From the NCBI RefSeq assembly GCF_900109285.1, contig NZ_FNZQ01000002.1, positions 248,001-312,000 on the forward strand: a stretch of DNA of 64,000 nt, written 5' to 3'. Positions 32,521 through 41,611 of this stretch are shown in pieces. The notes under the pieces were generated by a model. It worked only from the letters and a program-made list of their open reading frames with translations. It was not told the DNA's origin and did not search any database. Origin of the DNA: Jannaschia helgolandensis. GTDB lineage: Bacteria; Pseudomonadota; Alphaproteobacteria; Rhodobacterales; Rhodobacteraceae. Position numbers and translations under genes: made by a program. The number at the start of each line of letters is the position of its first letter. The first letter of the stretch is position 1.

Positions 32521-33369
32521 ATGAAACGGTTTCCCGAATATTACTCTTTCTGGCATTATTCAGGCCACTACGCGTTGCGGGTGGTCGCGTTTCTGGTGCT
32601 GGTCTTCCTGATGCTGCCGATCCTCGTGATCATGCCACTGTCTTTCAACTCCGAGCCATTCTTCACCTTCACCGAAGGCATGTTGTCGCTGGACCCCGAT
32701 GCCTATTCGCTGCGCTGGTATCAGGAGATCCTGGACGATCAGAAATGGCAGTTGGCGATCCGGAACAGCTTTGCGGTCGGGATCGCGGCGGCGTTGATCG
32801 CCACGACCCTTGGAACACTGGCCGCAGTCGGCTTGTCCTCGCCCTGGATGCCATACAAGCGCTTGATCACAGCGCTTTTGCTGTCCCCTATGATCGTGCC
32901 TCTGATCATCATCGCAGCGGGCATGTTCTTTTTCTATACCAGGTTCAATCTGGTCGGCACCTTTACGGGCTTGATCATCGCCCATGCCGCCCTGGGGGTC
33001 CCTTTTGTCATCATCACTGTCACGGCCACGCTGAGCGGGTTTGACAGGTCCCTGTTCAGTGCGGGCCTGAGCCTTGGTGCACAACCGGTCAAGGTATTCT
33101 GGGACATCGTCATCCCGTTGATCCGGCCCGGCGTCATCGCGGGCGGACTGTTTGCCTTTGTGACGTCATTCGATGAGGTCGTACTGGTGCTGTTTCTGGC
33201 AGGACCAGAACAGCGCACAATTCCAAGGCAGATGTTTTCGGGTCTGCGAGAACAGATCAATCCGACAATTCTTGCCGTGGCGACCCTGCTTGTCGTCCTG
33301 TCCGCTACATTGCTTTTCACGCTTGAAGCCCTGCGCAGGCGATCGGCGCGTCTGAGCGGGTCAGCCTGA
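32521..33369 (+). CDS. ABC transporter permease, PotC-type
   Basis: Second membrane subunit, 282 aa, six predicted helices. Landmarks: LPILVIMPLSFNSEPFFTF, LLSPMIVPLIIIAAGMFFFY and the EAA loop FSAGLSLGAQPVKVFWDIVIPLIRPGV. Normal length for PotC. It ends the operon; the region after it contains the IS-type remnant, so the transposon footprint lies immediately downstream. Confidence 0.94.
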   Translation: MKRFPEYYSFWHYSGHYALRVVAFLVLVFLMLPILVIMPLSFNSEPFFTFTEGMLSLDPDAYSLRWYQEILDDQKWQLAIRNSFAVGIAAALIATTLGTLAAVGLSSPWMPYKRLITALLLSPMIVPLIIIAAGMFFFYTRFNLVGTFTGLIIAHAALGVPFVIITVTATLSGFDRSLFSAGLSLGAQPVKVFWDIVIPLIRPGVIAGGLFAFVTSFDEVVLVLFLAGPEQRTIPRQMFSGLREQINPTILAVATLLVVLSATLLFTLEALRRRSARLSGSA

Positions 33370-33400
33370 CCTTCAGGCCCATCCATTTCGGATTTTGCAG

Positions 33401-33545
33401 TCTAGGGTCAGGACCCATTGATACTGGCTCGAACTTCTGACTCACTGCTCCGAAAAAGGAGTGGTGACATGAGTGATCTCTATTGGCTTACCAACGCGCA
33501 GATGGCGCGGCTTGAGACCTTCTTTCCGAAGTCACACGGCAAGGA
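33401..33545 (+). pseudogene. IS5-type insertion sequence remnant (left end and transposase N-terminus)
   Basis: The ATG at 33469 begins 26 residues (SDLYWLTNAQMARLETFFPK) that match the conserved start of IS5-group transposases; the similarity then stops abruptly after SHGK. The leader contains GGGTCAGGACCC near 33406, which looks like the outer end of such an element. No second half or right end is visible, so this is a decayed fragment between the ABC operon and the LysR gene. Confidence 0.7.
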
Positions 33546-33738
33546 GCGGCATCAAATCGCGACAGTTCCAGATCCCCTTCTTGCGAGATGCGACGATCTT
33601 GTCGTGGATGCGCCCGCCGATGCCCGAGATTCGAACCGGCCTCTTCCACATGACGCGATCAGGTAGAGTGTGGCGGTTCGGGTTCGGGGTTTCCTCATTC
33701 GTCGGCGGCATCGATTGACAGCTCCCGCTTGCGCCGCG

Positions 33739-33763
33739 ATGGTTCCGATATTGATGGAACCAT
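33739..33763. promoter_or_regulatory. Candidate LysR operator
   Basis: Inverted repeat ATGGTTCC, 9 bases, GGAACCAT, just upstream of the LysR start at 33775. The arm and spacer lengths suit a LysR-type (T-N11-A-like) site for self-regulation. An alternative LysR start at 33754 would lie inside it. Confidence 0.45.
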
Positions 33764-33774
33764 GGATCGTCGCC

Positions 33775-34746
33775 ATGCCGCTCCCCCGAACTCCCCTGCA
33801 AGCGCTGGAGGCCTTCGAGAAGGTCGCCCTGTCAGGGTCGATGCGACAGGCGGCGCTCGAAATGAAGCTGTCGATATCCTCGGTATCGCATCACGTCGCG
33901 CGGCTGGAGGAGCAGCTCGGCACGGCTCTGCTCGATCGCTCGTCACGGCCGCTCGTCCTCACCCGCGAGGGCCGGGAAGTCCTCCACCACCTGTCCCAGG
34001 GCTTGGGCCATCTCCGACGGGCGACGAGCGCCACGGCCATCGGCGGGTTGCTGGGCGCGCGCGCCCTTCGCATCGGCATCATCGAGGATTTCGAGGCCCG
34101 CGTGACCCCAGGACTGGCCACGGCGCTCGCGGGCCAAATGCCGAACGCGAAGCTCTCGATCCGGAGTATCCTGAGCCATGACGTGCCTGGCCTTCTGAAC
34201 CAAGACGAACTGGACGTCGCCATCGCATCCGAACCGGAGAGCCGGGCCGAGAGTCTTATCTGCGATCCGCTGCTGCGCGATCCGTTCGTTCTGGTTATGC
34301 AAAAGAACGCCGGTTTCGATCCGGTCGCCCTGCTCGATGGCAGCGATGCGCTACCGTTCCTGCGGTTCAATCGCGAACACCTGATCGGGATGCAGGTCGA
34401 GGCCCATCTCGCCCGCAACCGGATCACGTTGCCCGACCGCTATGCATTCGACAGCGTGCAGTCGATCCTGGCGATCGTCGCGGACGGGAACGGTTGGTCC
34501 ATCATCACACCCCTCGGATTCGCGCGCGCGCAGCGCTTCGCCGAGCGCGTTGCCCTGCATCCGCTTCCGCTCCCCGTCTTCGCGCGGCGGATCTCGCTGA
34601 TGTCGCGGAGCGATTCCGATCGGCCCGTCGCACATGCGATCGCCGCACTTCTACGCAGCATCGTCGCCCAGAGCGAGGTCGGCCCCATCATCGCCGCGTA
34701 TCCCTGGCTCGCTGGCGTGTTCGCAACACTCGACCCGTCGGACTGA
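33775..34746 (+). CDS. LysR family transcriptional regulator
   Basis: 323 aa. The N-terminal winged helix-turn-helix is PLQALEAFEKVALSGSMRQAALEMKLSISSVSHHVARLEEQLG, followed by LLDRSSRPLVLTREG. The LysR substrate-binding domain starts at about residue 90. The GcvA-like N-terminal spelling fits regulators of amino-acid or one-carbon genes. ATG at 33775 chosen because the HTH then begins in the usual place; 33754 is possible. It is followed, 142 bases on, by the flavoprotein gene on the same strand, the likely target. Confidence 0.9.
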   Translation: MPLPRTPLQALEAFEKVALSGSMRQAALEMKLSISSVSHHVARLEEQLGTALLDRSSRPLVLTREGREVLHHLSQGLGHLRRATSATAIGGLLGARALRIGIIEDFEARVTPGLATALAGQMPNAKLSIRSILSHDVPGLLNQDELDVAIASEPESRAESLICDPLLRDPFVLVMQKNAGFDPVALLDGSDALPFLRFNREHLIGMQVEAHLARNRITLPDRYAFDSVQSILAIVADGNGWSIITPLGFARAQRFAERVALHPLPLPVFARRISLMSRSDSDRPVAHAIAALLRSIVAQSEVGPIIAAYPWLAGVFATLDPSD

Positions 34747-34888
34747 GACAGCACCGCTCCGGCAGGCAGTCGGTCTCGGAACAGAGTTCGCATCATTTCG
34801 AAACTGTCCGTTGGGACTTGCCTCGATTGAATTCCGGTCCTTGATGGATCTGAGACGGGGTCGTGGCCAATCGAGGAGCAAGGTACGC

Positions 34889-37324
34889 ATGCGGGATCAA
34901 GCTAGGGTTGTGGTCATCGGTGGCGGGATCGCGGGGTGTTCGACGCTCTATCACCTCACTCAGGAAGGCTGGACGGACGTCATGCTGATCGAGCGCGACG
35001 AGCTGACCTCCGGGACAACCTGGCACTCGGCGGCGCAGGTCACGAACTTTGGCATGACGCAGACGATGGTGGGGCTGAAGAGTCATTCCATCGCGCTCTA
35101 CAAGGAGTTGCGCGACGATCCGGATTATCCCGTCGGCTATAATCACGGCGATGGCGGTATCCGGCTTGCAAACACGCAGACGCAGATGGACGGGTATCGG
35201 CATTTCGCGTCGATGGCCGCCGGGATGGGTGTGGAACTCGAGGTCATCGACGCTATCGAGTGCGGCCGCCGCCACCCGCTGATCTCGACCGACAACCTGC
35301 TGGGCGGCCTCTGGGATCCGACCGACGGCCATATCGACCCGGCGCAACTCTGCCAGGCACTGGCCCGTCGCGCGCGTCTGGCCGGTGCCGAGGTCAACCG
35401 CCATACACCCGTCACCGGCCTGACGCAGCATCCCGACCACAGCTGGACCGTCCATACCGCCAAGGGCGATGTCCGGGCGGAAATCGTGGTGAACGCCGGC
35501 GGCTATCGCTGCAACGAGATTGGCGCGATGATGGGCGTGAGCCACCCGGTCGCCTCGATGGAGCACCAGTACTTCCTGACCGAGGACATCCCGGCCATCA
35601 CCGACGCCCGCCATCGGATGCCGCTGCTGCGCTGCCCGATCAGCGACTATTATTGCCGCCAAGAGAAGGGCGGCCTGCTCATCGGCTTCTACGAGCAGGA
35701 GTGCCGGACCTGGGGCATGGACGGGATCGACCCGCATTTCTCGAACGCGCTCTGCCCCGACGACCTCGACCGTGTGACCGACGTGTTGGAAGGTGCCTTC
35801 GCGCGGATGCCCGCGCTAATGGAGACGGGGATCCGCGAGGTGGTCAACGGCCCGATCACCTACACGATCGACGGCGCGCCGCTGGTCGGGCCGATCCCCG
35901 GCAAGCGCAACGCGTTCTGCATCGTCGGCCTTCGTGCCGGATTGGGCGAGGGCGGCGGTCACGGCTGGCTCCTCGCGCAGCAGATCGTTCACGGCGAGGC
36001 GGAGTACGACACCTGGGTCATCGACCCACGCCGTTTCACCGGCCACGCAACGGTTGAACTGACGGCGCTGAAGGCGGTCGAGGATTACCAGAACGAATTC
36101 CGTTTCCACCTGCCCCACGAGCACCGCCCGGCGGGGCGTCCCATGAAGACGACGTCCCTGACGACCTTTCTGGCATCCGAGGGGGCGGAATTCGGCACTG
36201 TCAACGGGTGGGAACGCATCGACTACATCAAGCCATCGCCGGATTTCGAAGAAACGTTGAGCTTCCGGTTCAACGAGGTCCATGCCGTCGTCGCGAAAGA
36301 GGTGGAGGCCGTCGCGACAGGCGTCGGTCTCACCGAAGTGTCCGGCTTCAACCGGTTCGAGCTGACCGGTGCCGACACCCACGCCTTTCTCGACCGGATG
36401 GTCTGCGGCGCGGTCCCGCGCAAGCCGGGCCGCGTCGGGCTGGGCTATCTGCTGAACCACCACGGCCTGCTGAAGGCCGAGGCGACGCTGGCCAACATCC
36501 CCGCGTCCGACCGCGGGCCGGACCGGGTCTGGTACGGCTCGGCTGCGGCGTCGGAATATCACGACATGGACTGGCTGGTCTCGCACCTGCGTCCGGACGA
36601 CGACGTCCGCATACGCTCCCTGACCAACGCTCAGACGATCCTTGTACTGGCCGGGCCGCGGGCGCGGGACGTCCTTTCCGCGGCTGCGCGCGGAGACTGG
36701 ACGCGGGAGGCGTTTCCGTGGCTGTCCATAAGGGAAGCATATGTCGGCATCGCTCCGGCGACGGTCCTCGGCGTCAGCTTCTCGGGCGAACTCGCCTACG
36801 AGATCCATGTGCCCAACGAAAGCCTGCACGCGGCCTTTGCCGCGCTGCGCCGCGCCGGCGAGCCGCACGGCCTGCGCCTTTTCGGATCGCGCGCCATCGA
36901 ATCTATGCGCCTTGAGAAGGGGTTTCTGCACTGGAAGGCCGATATCCTGACGGAGTTCGACCCGTTCGAGACGGGGCTGGATCGGTTCGTCCGGCTCCAG
37001 AAGCCCGATTTCGTCGGCAAACCGGCCTTGCTCGCGCGCTCCGAGACCGGACCGCGGCGGAAGCTCATCACGCTCGTCGTCGATACCAACGACGCCCCGG
37101 CACATGCAGGAACGTCGGTCCGGGCGGGCGCGGACATCGTCGGCACGGTGACATCCGGGGACTGGGGCCACCGGACCGGGCTCAACCTCGCCTACGCCTT
37201 CATCGAGCCGACCCTGGCCGCGACCGGCACATCCCTTGCCGTCGACATCCTCGGTCGAAGCGTGGCCGCAACGGTCATCGACTCCGGCCCTTACGATCCC
37301 TCCTTCGCGCGGATGCGATCGTGA
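34889..37324 (+). CDS. Dimethylglycine/sarcosine dehydrogenase-like flavoprotein with GcvT domains
   Basis: 811 aa, the usual length for the family. The FAD-binding DAO domain opens with VVVIGGGIAGCSTLYHLTQ. TTWHSAAQV carries the histidine that covalently holds FAD in relatives. The C-terminal half, from about residue 430, is the GcvT/aminomethyltransferase part (folate binding: GLTEVSGFNRFELTGADTHAF, SFSGELAYEIHVP, ESMRLEKGFLHWKADIL). Predicted to oxidise an N-methyl glycine-type amine and pass the C1 unit to tetrahydrofolate. The ATG at 34889 has GAGGAGCAAGG upstream; frames from 34634 or 34844 are open but lack support. Confidence 0.9.
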   Translation: MRDQARVVVIGGGIAGCSTLYHLTQEGWTDVMLIERDELTSGTTWHSAAQVTNFGMTQTMVGLKSHSIALYKELRDDPDYPVGYNHGDGGIRLANTQTQMDGYRHFASMAAGMGVELEVIDAIECGRRHPLISTDNLLGGLWDPTDGHIDPAQLCQALARRARLAGAEVNRHTPVTGLTQHPDHSWTVHTAKGDVRAEIVVNAGGYRCNEIGAMMGVSHPVASMEHQYFLTEDIPAITDARHRMPLLRCPISDYYCRQEKGGLLIGFYEQECRTWGMDGIDPHFSNALCPDDLDRVTDVLEGAFARMPALMETGIREVVNGPITYTIDGAPLVGPIPGKRNAFCIVGLRAGLGEGGGHGWLLAQQIVHGEAEYDTWVIDPRRFTGHATVELTALKAVEDYQNEFRFHLPHEHRPAGRPMKTTSLTTFLASEGAEFGTVNGWERIDYIKPSPDFEETLSFRFNEVHAVVAKEVEAVATGVGLTEVSGFNRFELTGADTHAFLDRMVCGAVPRKPGRVGLGYLLNHHGLLKAEATLANIPASDRGPDRVWYGSAAASEYHDMDWLVSHLRPDDDVRIRSLTNAQTILVLAGPRARDVLSAAARGDWTREAFPWLSIREAYVGIAPATVLGVSFSGELAYEIHVPNESLHAAFAALRRAGEPHGLRLFGSRAIESMRLEKGFLHWKADILTEFDPFETGLDRFVRLQKPDFVGKPALLARSETGPRRKLITLVVDTNDAPAHAGTSVRAGADIVGTVTSGDWGHRTGLNLAYAFIEPTLAATGTSLAVDILGRSVAATVIDSGPYDPSFARMRS

Positions 37325-37645
37325 GCCGTAGCGGTGTCGTGCCGCCGGCCTCAGATTGACGATATGCGTCGCGGTCGTCTTCACCCCTCGTTCGATGGGT
37401 AAAGATTGTCCGGCGGGCAAAGACGGTGCGGTAAATTGGCCCTGCAGCGGGCCAGTTCAGTGCACGCGGAACGGAACCGACGTTCCATTCAGACGGAAGC
37501 GAAGGCAATACGTATCTTCATGCGCTTCGATACGGCACCGAAGATAAGTTCATGACGGCCTTCAAGGTTTATCAGATGGTCAGCACCGTCGACCTTTTCG
37601 TGTCGAACCTATTCGACCCCGGAAAGTTACCACTGTCCGATTTAA
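37325..37645. other. Intergenic region between the flavoprotein gene and tcuA
   Basis: 321 bp between convergent genes. No terminator-like hairpin or credible small gene was seen; frames at 37356-37547 and 37552-37836 look random. Confidence 0.4.
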
Positions 37646-39115
37646 TCAGGCCGAAGCAGCCCCATAACCTGCGCGCCGCCCGAATACGGCGCCGGATGTC
37701 AGACCGGAGCCGCCCGGATAACCTGCGAAAAAGACACCGCCCACAATCTCACCACAAGCGAAGAGTCCGTCTATCGGATGCCCGGTCTCAGCAAGGACAT
37801 TCCCAGAGTCGTCCACTTTCAACCCGCCATAGGTGAAGGTGATCCCCCCCGTGACAGGAAACGCGCGAAACGGGCCATGGTCGATGCGCTGTGCCCAGTG
37901 TGATTTGGCAAGCGAAAGCCCCTTCGTGCTTTTGCCATCGAGAATTGTCGGGTCGAAAGGCACGGCGTCGTCCACAGCGGCATTGTAGGCATGGAGTGTT
38001 TCGAGCGCGGCGGCCGCATCCACTCCTTTCAATTGTGTGACCAGTTGCTCCAGCGTATCGGCCTGAACGAAATGCGCATCGTGGAACCGGTATTCCGCAT
38101 AAAGCAGATCGAAAACCTTGCTGTCGAAGACCTGCCACGCGAATTGTCCAGGCTCATTCAGAATTGCGGCACCGTATTGCGCATAGGTATAATTGCGAAA
38201 ATTTGCGCCCTCGTCCACGAAGCGTTTGCCGTTCGCGTTCAGCATCACACCCAGGAAATACGAAATCTTGCGGTAATTCTTGCGCTCGCCCGGCGGCAAA
38301 TCCAAACCTCCGAAATCCGCCATGTAAAGGTCCATCGGTGTGGCGTGGCATCCTGCATACAGACCGTATTCAGCCGCGCCCGCCGCGACGGCCATGCTCA
38401 GCCCATCGCCGGTATTGTGCGGGGTGCCGCGCACTTTCGCAGCCTTCCAGTTCGGTCCCATGTGCTTGACGCGTAACGCTTCATCAGCTTCGAAACCGCC
38501 GGATGCCAGGATCACCGCATCGGCGCGTATCTCTTCCTTACCCACTTTCACGCCTGTCACACGGTTCCCATCCTGGATCAGCCCTGTGACTGCGCTGTTG
38601 TAGCGCACGGTACCCCCCATTCGCCTGACCGCCGCCAATTCCATGTCGAACAGGCCAACCCCTTCATTCTGTGCAGCCAGCGTCAGCCCTCCCCAGAATA
38701 TGTGACGCCCGTCCTTCTCGAAGCTTTGCCGGGTATAGATCGGTTCAAACCGAACGTCGTGCGACGCCAGCCATTGCATCGTTTCACCTGACAGGCACAC
38801 AAGGCTTTGCTGCTCGGGCGAGAGCGGGCGACCGTCATTGAACCCCAAAAGGTCCTCCGAGAATTTGTCGACCGTATAGCTGCCGAAATCGGTTTGCGGC
38901 AGGCGCGGGTCATCCATGTCGCGCAACAGCGGCATGAGGTCGGCTTTGCCGTCATATGCAAAGCGCATGGCCCCCGCGGTATATTTCGTGTTGCCGCCAG
39001 CCAGCGCCTCATCGGCTTTTTCCAAAAGCAAAACCTCTGCCCCCTTTTCCAAAGCTGCGATGGCGGCGCACAGGGCGGCGTTTCCGGTTCCGACAACAAT
39101 CACAGATCTGGGCAT
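37646..39115 (-). CDS. tcuA: FAD-dependent tricarballylate dehydrogenase TcuA-like
   Basis: 489-aa flavoprotein of the fumarate reductase/succinate dehydrogenase family. FAD motif SVIVVGTGNAALCAAIAALEKGAEVLLLEKAD; substrate/FAD region GGNTKYTAGAMRF; YGLYAGCHATPMDLY; C-terminal GGVFFAGYPGGSGLTSGAVFG. In Salmonella TcuA oxidises tricarballylate to cis-aconitate, with TcuB re-oxidising the flavin; no tcuB is in the window. ATG at 39115, with AAGGA 7 bases upstream; an ATG at 39121 lies too close to that site. Divergent from gntR across a perfect operator palindrome. Confidence 0.85.
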   Translation of the reverse strand: MPRSVIVVGTGNAALCAAIAALEKGAEVLLLEKADEALAGGNTKYTAGAMRFAYDGKADLMPLLRDMDDPRLPQTDFGSYTVDKFSEDLLGFNDGRPLSPEQQSLVCLSGETMQWLASHDVRFEPIYTRQSFEKDGRHIFWGGLTLAAQNEGVGLFDMELAAVRRMGGTVRYNSAVTGLIQDGNRVTGVKVGKEEIRADAVILASGGFEADEALRVKHMGPNWKAAKVRGTPHNTGDGLSMAVAAGAAEYGLYAGCHATPMDLYMADFGGLDLPPGERKNYRKISYFLGVMLNANGKRFVDEGANFRNYTYAQYGAAILNEPGQFAWQVFDSKVFDLLYAEYRFHDAHFVQADTLEQLVTQLKGVDAAAALETLHAYNAAVDDAVPFDPTILDGKSTKGLSLAKSHWAQRIDHGPFRAFPVTGGITFTYGGLKVDDSGNVLAETGHPIDGLFACGEIVGGVFFAGYPGGSGLTSGAVFGRRAGYGAASA

Positions 39116-39136
39116 TGGCATTCCTTCATTTCGAAC

Positions 39137-39162
39137 GTATTGTATCCGAGTGGATACAATAC
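39137..39162. promoter_or_regulatory. Perfect palindromic operator between tcuA and the GntR gene
   Basis: GTATTGTATCC and GGATACAATAC, 11-bp perfect arms around GAGT, in the 60-bp region between the two divergent starts (39115 and 39176). Ends GTATTG..CAATAC are typical of FadR/FCD-type GntR sites. It should let the GntR protein control tcuA and its own operon together. Confidence 0.8.
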
Positions 39163-39175
39163 TTGGACTATTAGA

Positions 39176-39826
39176 ATGACCAGCCTGGACCCGCAAGACC
39201 TTTCACAGGGAGAAGCCGCTTATCGGAGCCTGCACGCAGCCATCCGAAAAGGTCTCTACCAGCCCGGCGACCGGTTGAGAGAAGTGGAGGTGGCCGACCG
39301 ATTGACGCTGTCGCGGACCCCCATCCGAGAGGCGCTGCGCAAATTGGAAAGCGACGGTATCGTCGAACATCGCGCCCGGATCGGCGCTGTCGTCCGGACC
39401 TTGTCCCAGACCGAAGTCGTCGAACTATACGAGATGCGCGTCGTTCTGGAACGCACAGCGGCCGAAATGGCCGCCAAGCATGCCAGCGACGCGGAAATCG
39501 ATGCTTTGGAAGAGGTAAACCAGCAGATCAAAGCCGCCGGGGATGACGCGTTGGTAGCATCGGCCTTCAATCAGGATTTTCACCGCTGCGTCTATCTGGC
39601 GACGCGCAATCGCTTCTTGCTGGAATCCGCCCGCGCATTGAACAACGCGCTCATCTTGTTGGGCCCGACGACTTTGGCGGACGAGGCGCGGATCAAAGTC
39701 GTCTGCCAGCAGCACAATGACATCATCACAGCCATCCGCGCGGGTGAACCGGAAGCGGCCGGCGCCGCCGCCGAGACACATCTACAGACTTCGCTGCGCC
39801 AAAGGCTGAAGGTCATGCGCGCGTGA
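39176..39826 (+). CDS. GntR family (FCD domain) transcriptional regulator
   Basis: 216 aa. N-terminal wHTH: AAYRSLHAAIRKGLYQPGDRLREVEVADRLTLSRTPIREALRKLE, then the FCD ligand domain with metal-site-type D/H residues (NQDFHRCVYLAT, HNDIITAIRAGE). The ATG at 39176 lies 13 bases after the palindrome, so binding there would block translation initiation or transcription. Frames further upstream read through tcuA and are excluded. It overlaps the AbrB-type gene by 4 bases. The ligand is probably a tricarboxylate or aconitate-like acid, inferred from context. Confidence 0.92.
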   Translation: MTSLDPQDLSQGEAAYRSLHAAIRKGLYQPGDRLREVEVADRLTLSRTPIREALRKLESDGIVEHRARIGAVVRTLSQTEVVELYEMRVVLERTAAEMAAKHASDAEIDALEEVNQQIKAAGDDALVASAFNQDFHRCVYLATRNRFLLESARALNNALILLGPTTLADEARIKVVCQQHNDIITAIRAGEPEAAGAAAETHLQTSLRQRLKVMRA

Positions 39827-40857
39827 TCGGATACGCATCGTCTCTTGCCATAGCGGCCCTGGGAGTGACTGCATTCAAGCTTTTGCAACTCCCCCTGCCC
39901 TTTCTGCTGGGCCCCATCGTGGCCTGTCTTGTGGCCGCGCTGATTGGAATGCCGATGCGGGGCAACAAGCTGATCGGGGACGCGATGCGAACCATCTTGG
40001 GGGTAGCGGTCGGTGCGACTTTCACGATCCCCCTTCTGATCTCGATGACCTCAATGTGGCCCACGCTGCTGATGATCCCCGTTATGGTCATCGTCATCGG
40101 AGCGATTGGTGTGCCGTATTTTCAACGCCTCTGGGGTTTTGACTTTCAAACCAGTTACTATGCATCCATGCCCGGCGGATTTCAGGACATGGTTTTGTTC
40201 GGGGAAGAGGCCGGTGCCAATCTGCGGATATTGTCGCTGGTCCATGCGACCCGGATCATGGTGGTGGTCGTGGTGCTGCCCTTTCTGCTGAGTTGGGTCT
40301 GGAACGCCGATCTCAGCAATGCACCCGGCGCGCCTGCGTCTACTATCGGCCTGCCCCAGTTGGCGCTGATGGCGTTCTGCGGGATCGCCGGTTGGCAGGT
40401 TGCACTGCGGCTGGGAATGTTCGGTGCCTCGATCCTGGGTCCCCTTCTGCTGGCTGCGATCTTCAGCCTTGCCGGCATTCTTCAGTATCGCCCCCCCGCC
40501 GAGGCGATCTGGGCCGCACAATTCTTCATCGGGATGAGTGTCGGCATCAAATACGCGGGCGTCACGATGTCCGAAATTCGCACATGCATTACCGCAGCCC
40601 TGGGATTTTGCGTCATCCTGTTGCTGCTTACAGTTGTGTTTGCCGAAGTGATCTTTTGGTTCGGGCTTGCCCCGGCAATGGAAACCATACTGGCATTCGC
40701 CCCCGGAGGTCAGGCGGAATTGACAGTATTGGCGCTGATCGTCGGGGCGGATATGGCGTTCGTCGTTGCCCATCATGTGCTAAGAATTTTCGTGGTCATT
40801 CTTGGTGCGCCGCTGTTTGCGCGGTTTTTCCGGAACCGGGCCGCAAAACGGCCCTGA
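39823..40857 (+). CDS. AbrB family (AbrB-duplication) membrane protein
   Basis: 344 aa, about ten hydrophobic segments in two repeats, each with a GPIVACLVAALIG- or GPLLLAAIFSLAG-type motif, and YASMPGGFQDMVLFGEEAGAN, typical of the AbrB family (once annotated as ammonia monooxygenase regulators). Start GTG at 39823 overlaps gntR (GTGA). The family is often found beside TTT and tricarboxylate genes, so it may be a transporter for the same acid or its product; its direction is unknown. Confidence 0.88.
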   Translation: MIGYASSLAIAALGVTAFKLLQLPLPFLLGPIVACLVAALIGMPMRGNKLIGDAMRTILGVAVGATFTIPLLISMTSMWPTLLMIPVMVIVIGAIGVPYFQRLWGFDFQTSYYASMPGGFQDMVLFGEEAGANLRILSLVHATRIMVVVVVLPFLLSWVWNADLSNAPGAPASTIGLPQLALMAFCGIAGWQVALRLGMFGASILGPLLLAAIFSLAGILQYRPPAEAIWAAQFFIGMSVGIKYAGVTMSEIRTCITAALGFCVILLLLTVVFAEVIFWFGLAPAMETILAFAPGGQAELTVLALIVGADMAFVVAHHVLRIFVVILGAPLFARFFRNRAAKRP

Positions 40858-40907
40858 AATGGAAATCGCGGCAGTCCAGAGCATCAGGGAAAGTGAGGCA
40901 GAAAGAC

Positions 40908-41594
40908 ATGGAATTGAAAGCACTGGCGCATGATGGCGTGCTGCGCACCGCCATCAATACCGGAAACCGCGCGCTGGTTCAGGGCGATGCGAACACTCTT
41001 GCGGGGATCAGCCCGGCGCTGGCGAGGAGACTGGCCGATGAGATCGGCGCAACGATGATGCCGGTCGTTTATCCAGGCGCGGGGCGGGTTTTCGCAGATG
41101 CGCAGCAAGATAAATGGGACGTCGGCTTTCTGGCGATCGACCCGCAACGCGCCCGCGCCATAGCCTTTACCCGCCCTTATCTGACAATCGAGGCGACATA
41201 TGCCGTGCGGGCGGATTCAGACTTTCATGATGTGGACGACGTGGACCGTTCTGGTGTGCAGGTTCTGACCTCGGCCGGATCGGCGTATGACATGCACCTG
41301 ACGTCTAGCCTGCAACACGCGAGGCTCCAGCGGTCGGGCACCCCGCCAGAAAGTTTCGCGGCGTTTCGCGATGGCCAATGCGACGCCGTGGCCGGTGTGA
41401 GGGCTTCGCTTGTCGAGGACTTCGAAAATGACCCCGCTATTCGCATCCTGCCGGGCGTCCTGACCTCGGTCAGACAAGCGATGGTCCTGCCGGATCCACA
41501 GGCTCCTCTGATCGCGGCCCTGGACGATTTTGTCGCAAGGGCGATCGGCGACGGATTCGTCGCGTCCATCATGGCTGAAACTGGGCACGACTGA
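40908..41594 (+). CDS. Solute-binding-like protein (SBP_bac_3 fold) without signal peptide
   Basis: 228 aa from the ATG at 40908 (AGTGAGG upstream). The sequence follows the family-3 amino-acid-binding fold (LRTAINTGNRALVQGD, ARRLADEIGATMMPVVYPGAGRVFADAQ, WDVGFLAIDPQRARAIAFTRPY). There is no hydrophobic leader or lipobox, so the protein is expected to stay in the cytoplasm. It could be a cytosolic sensor or an enzyme such as a cyclohexadienyl-dehydratase relative. It follows the AbrB-type gene by 50 bases and converges with the 2-hydroxyacid dehydrogenase gene. Confidence 0.8.
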   Translation: MELKALAHDGVLRTAINTGNRALVQGDANTLAGISPALARRLADEIGATMMPVVYPGAGRVFADAQQDKWDVGFLAIDPQRARAIAFTRPYLTIEATYAVRADSDFHDVDDVDRSGVQVLTSAGSAYDMHLTSSLQHARLQRSGTPPESFAAFRDGQCDAVAGVRASLVEDFENDPAIRILPGVLTSVRQAMVLPDPQAPLIAALDDFVARAIGDGFVASIMAETGHD

Positions 41595-41611
41595 ATCACT
41601 ACCCACAGTGT

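Noticed and set aside
35816-37420. A 534-codon minus-strand frame over the flavoprotein gene
   Set aside because: Antisense shadow of a well-supported gene; no ribosome-binding site or known motif.
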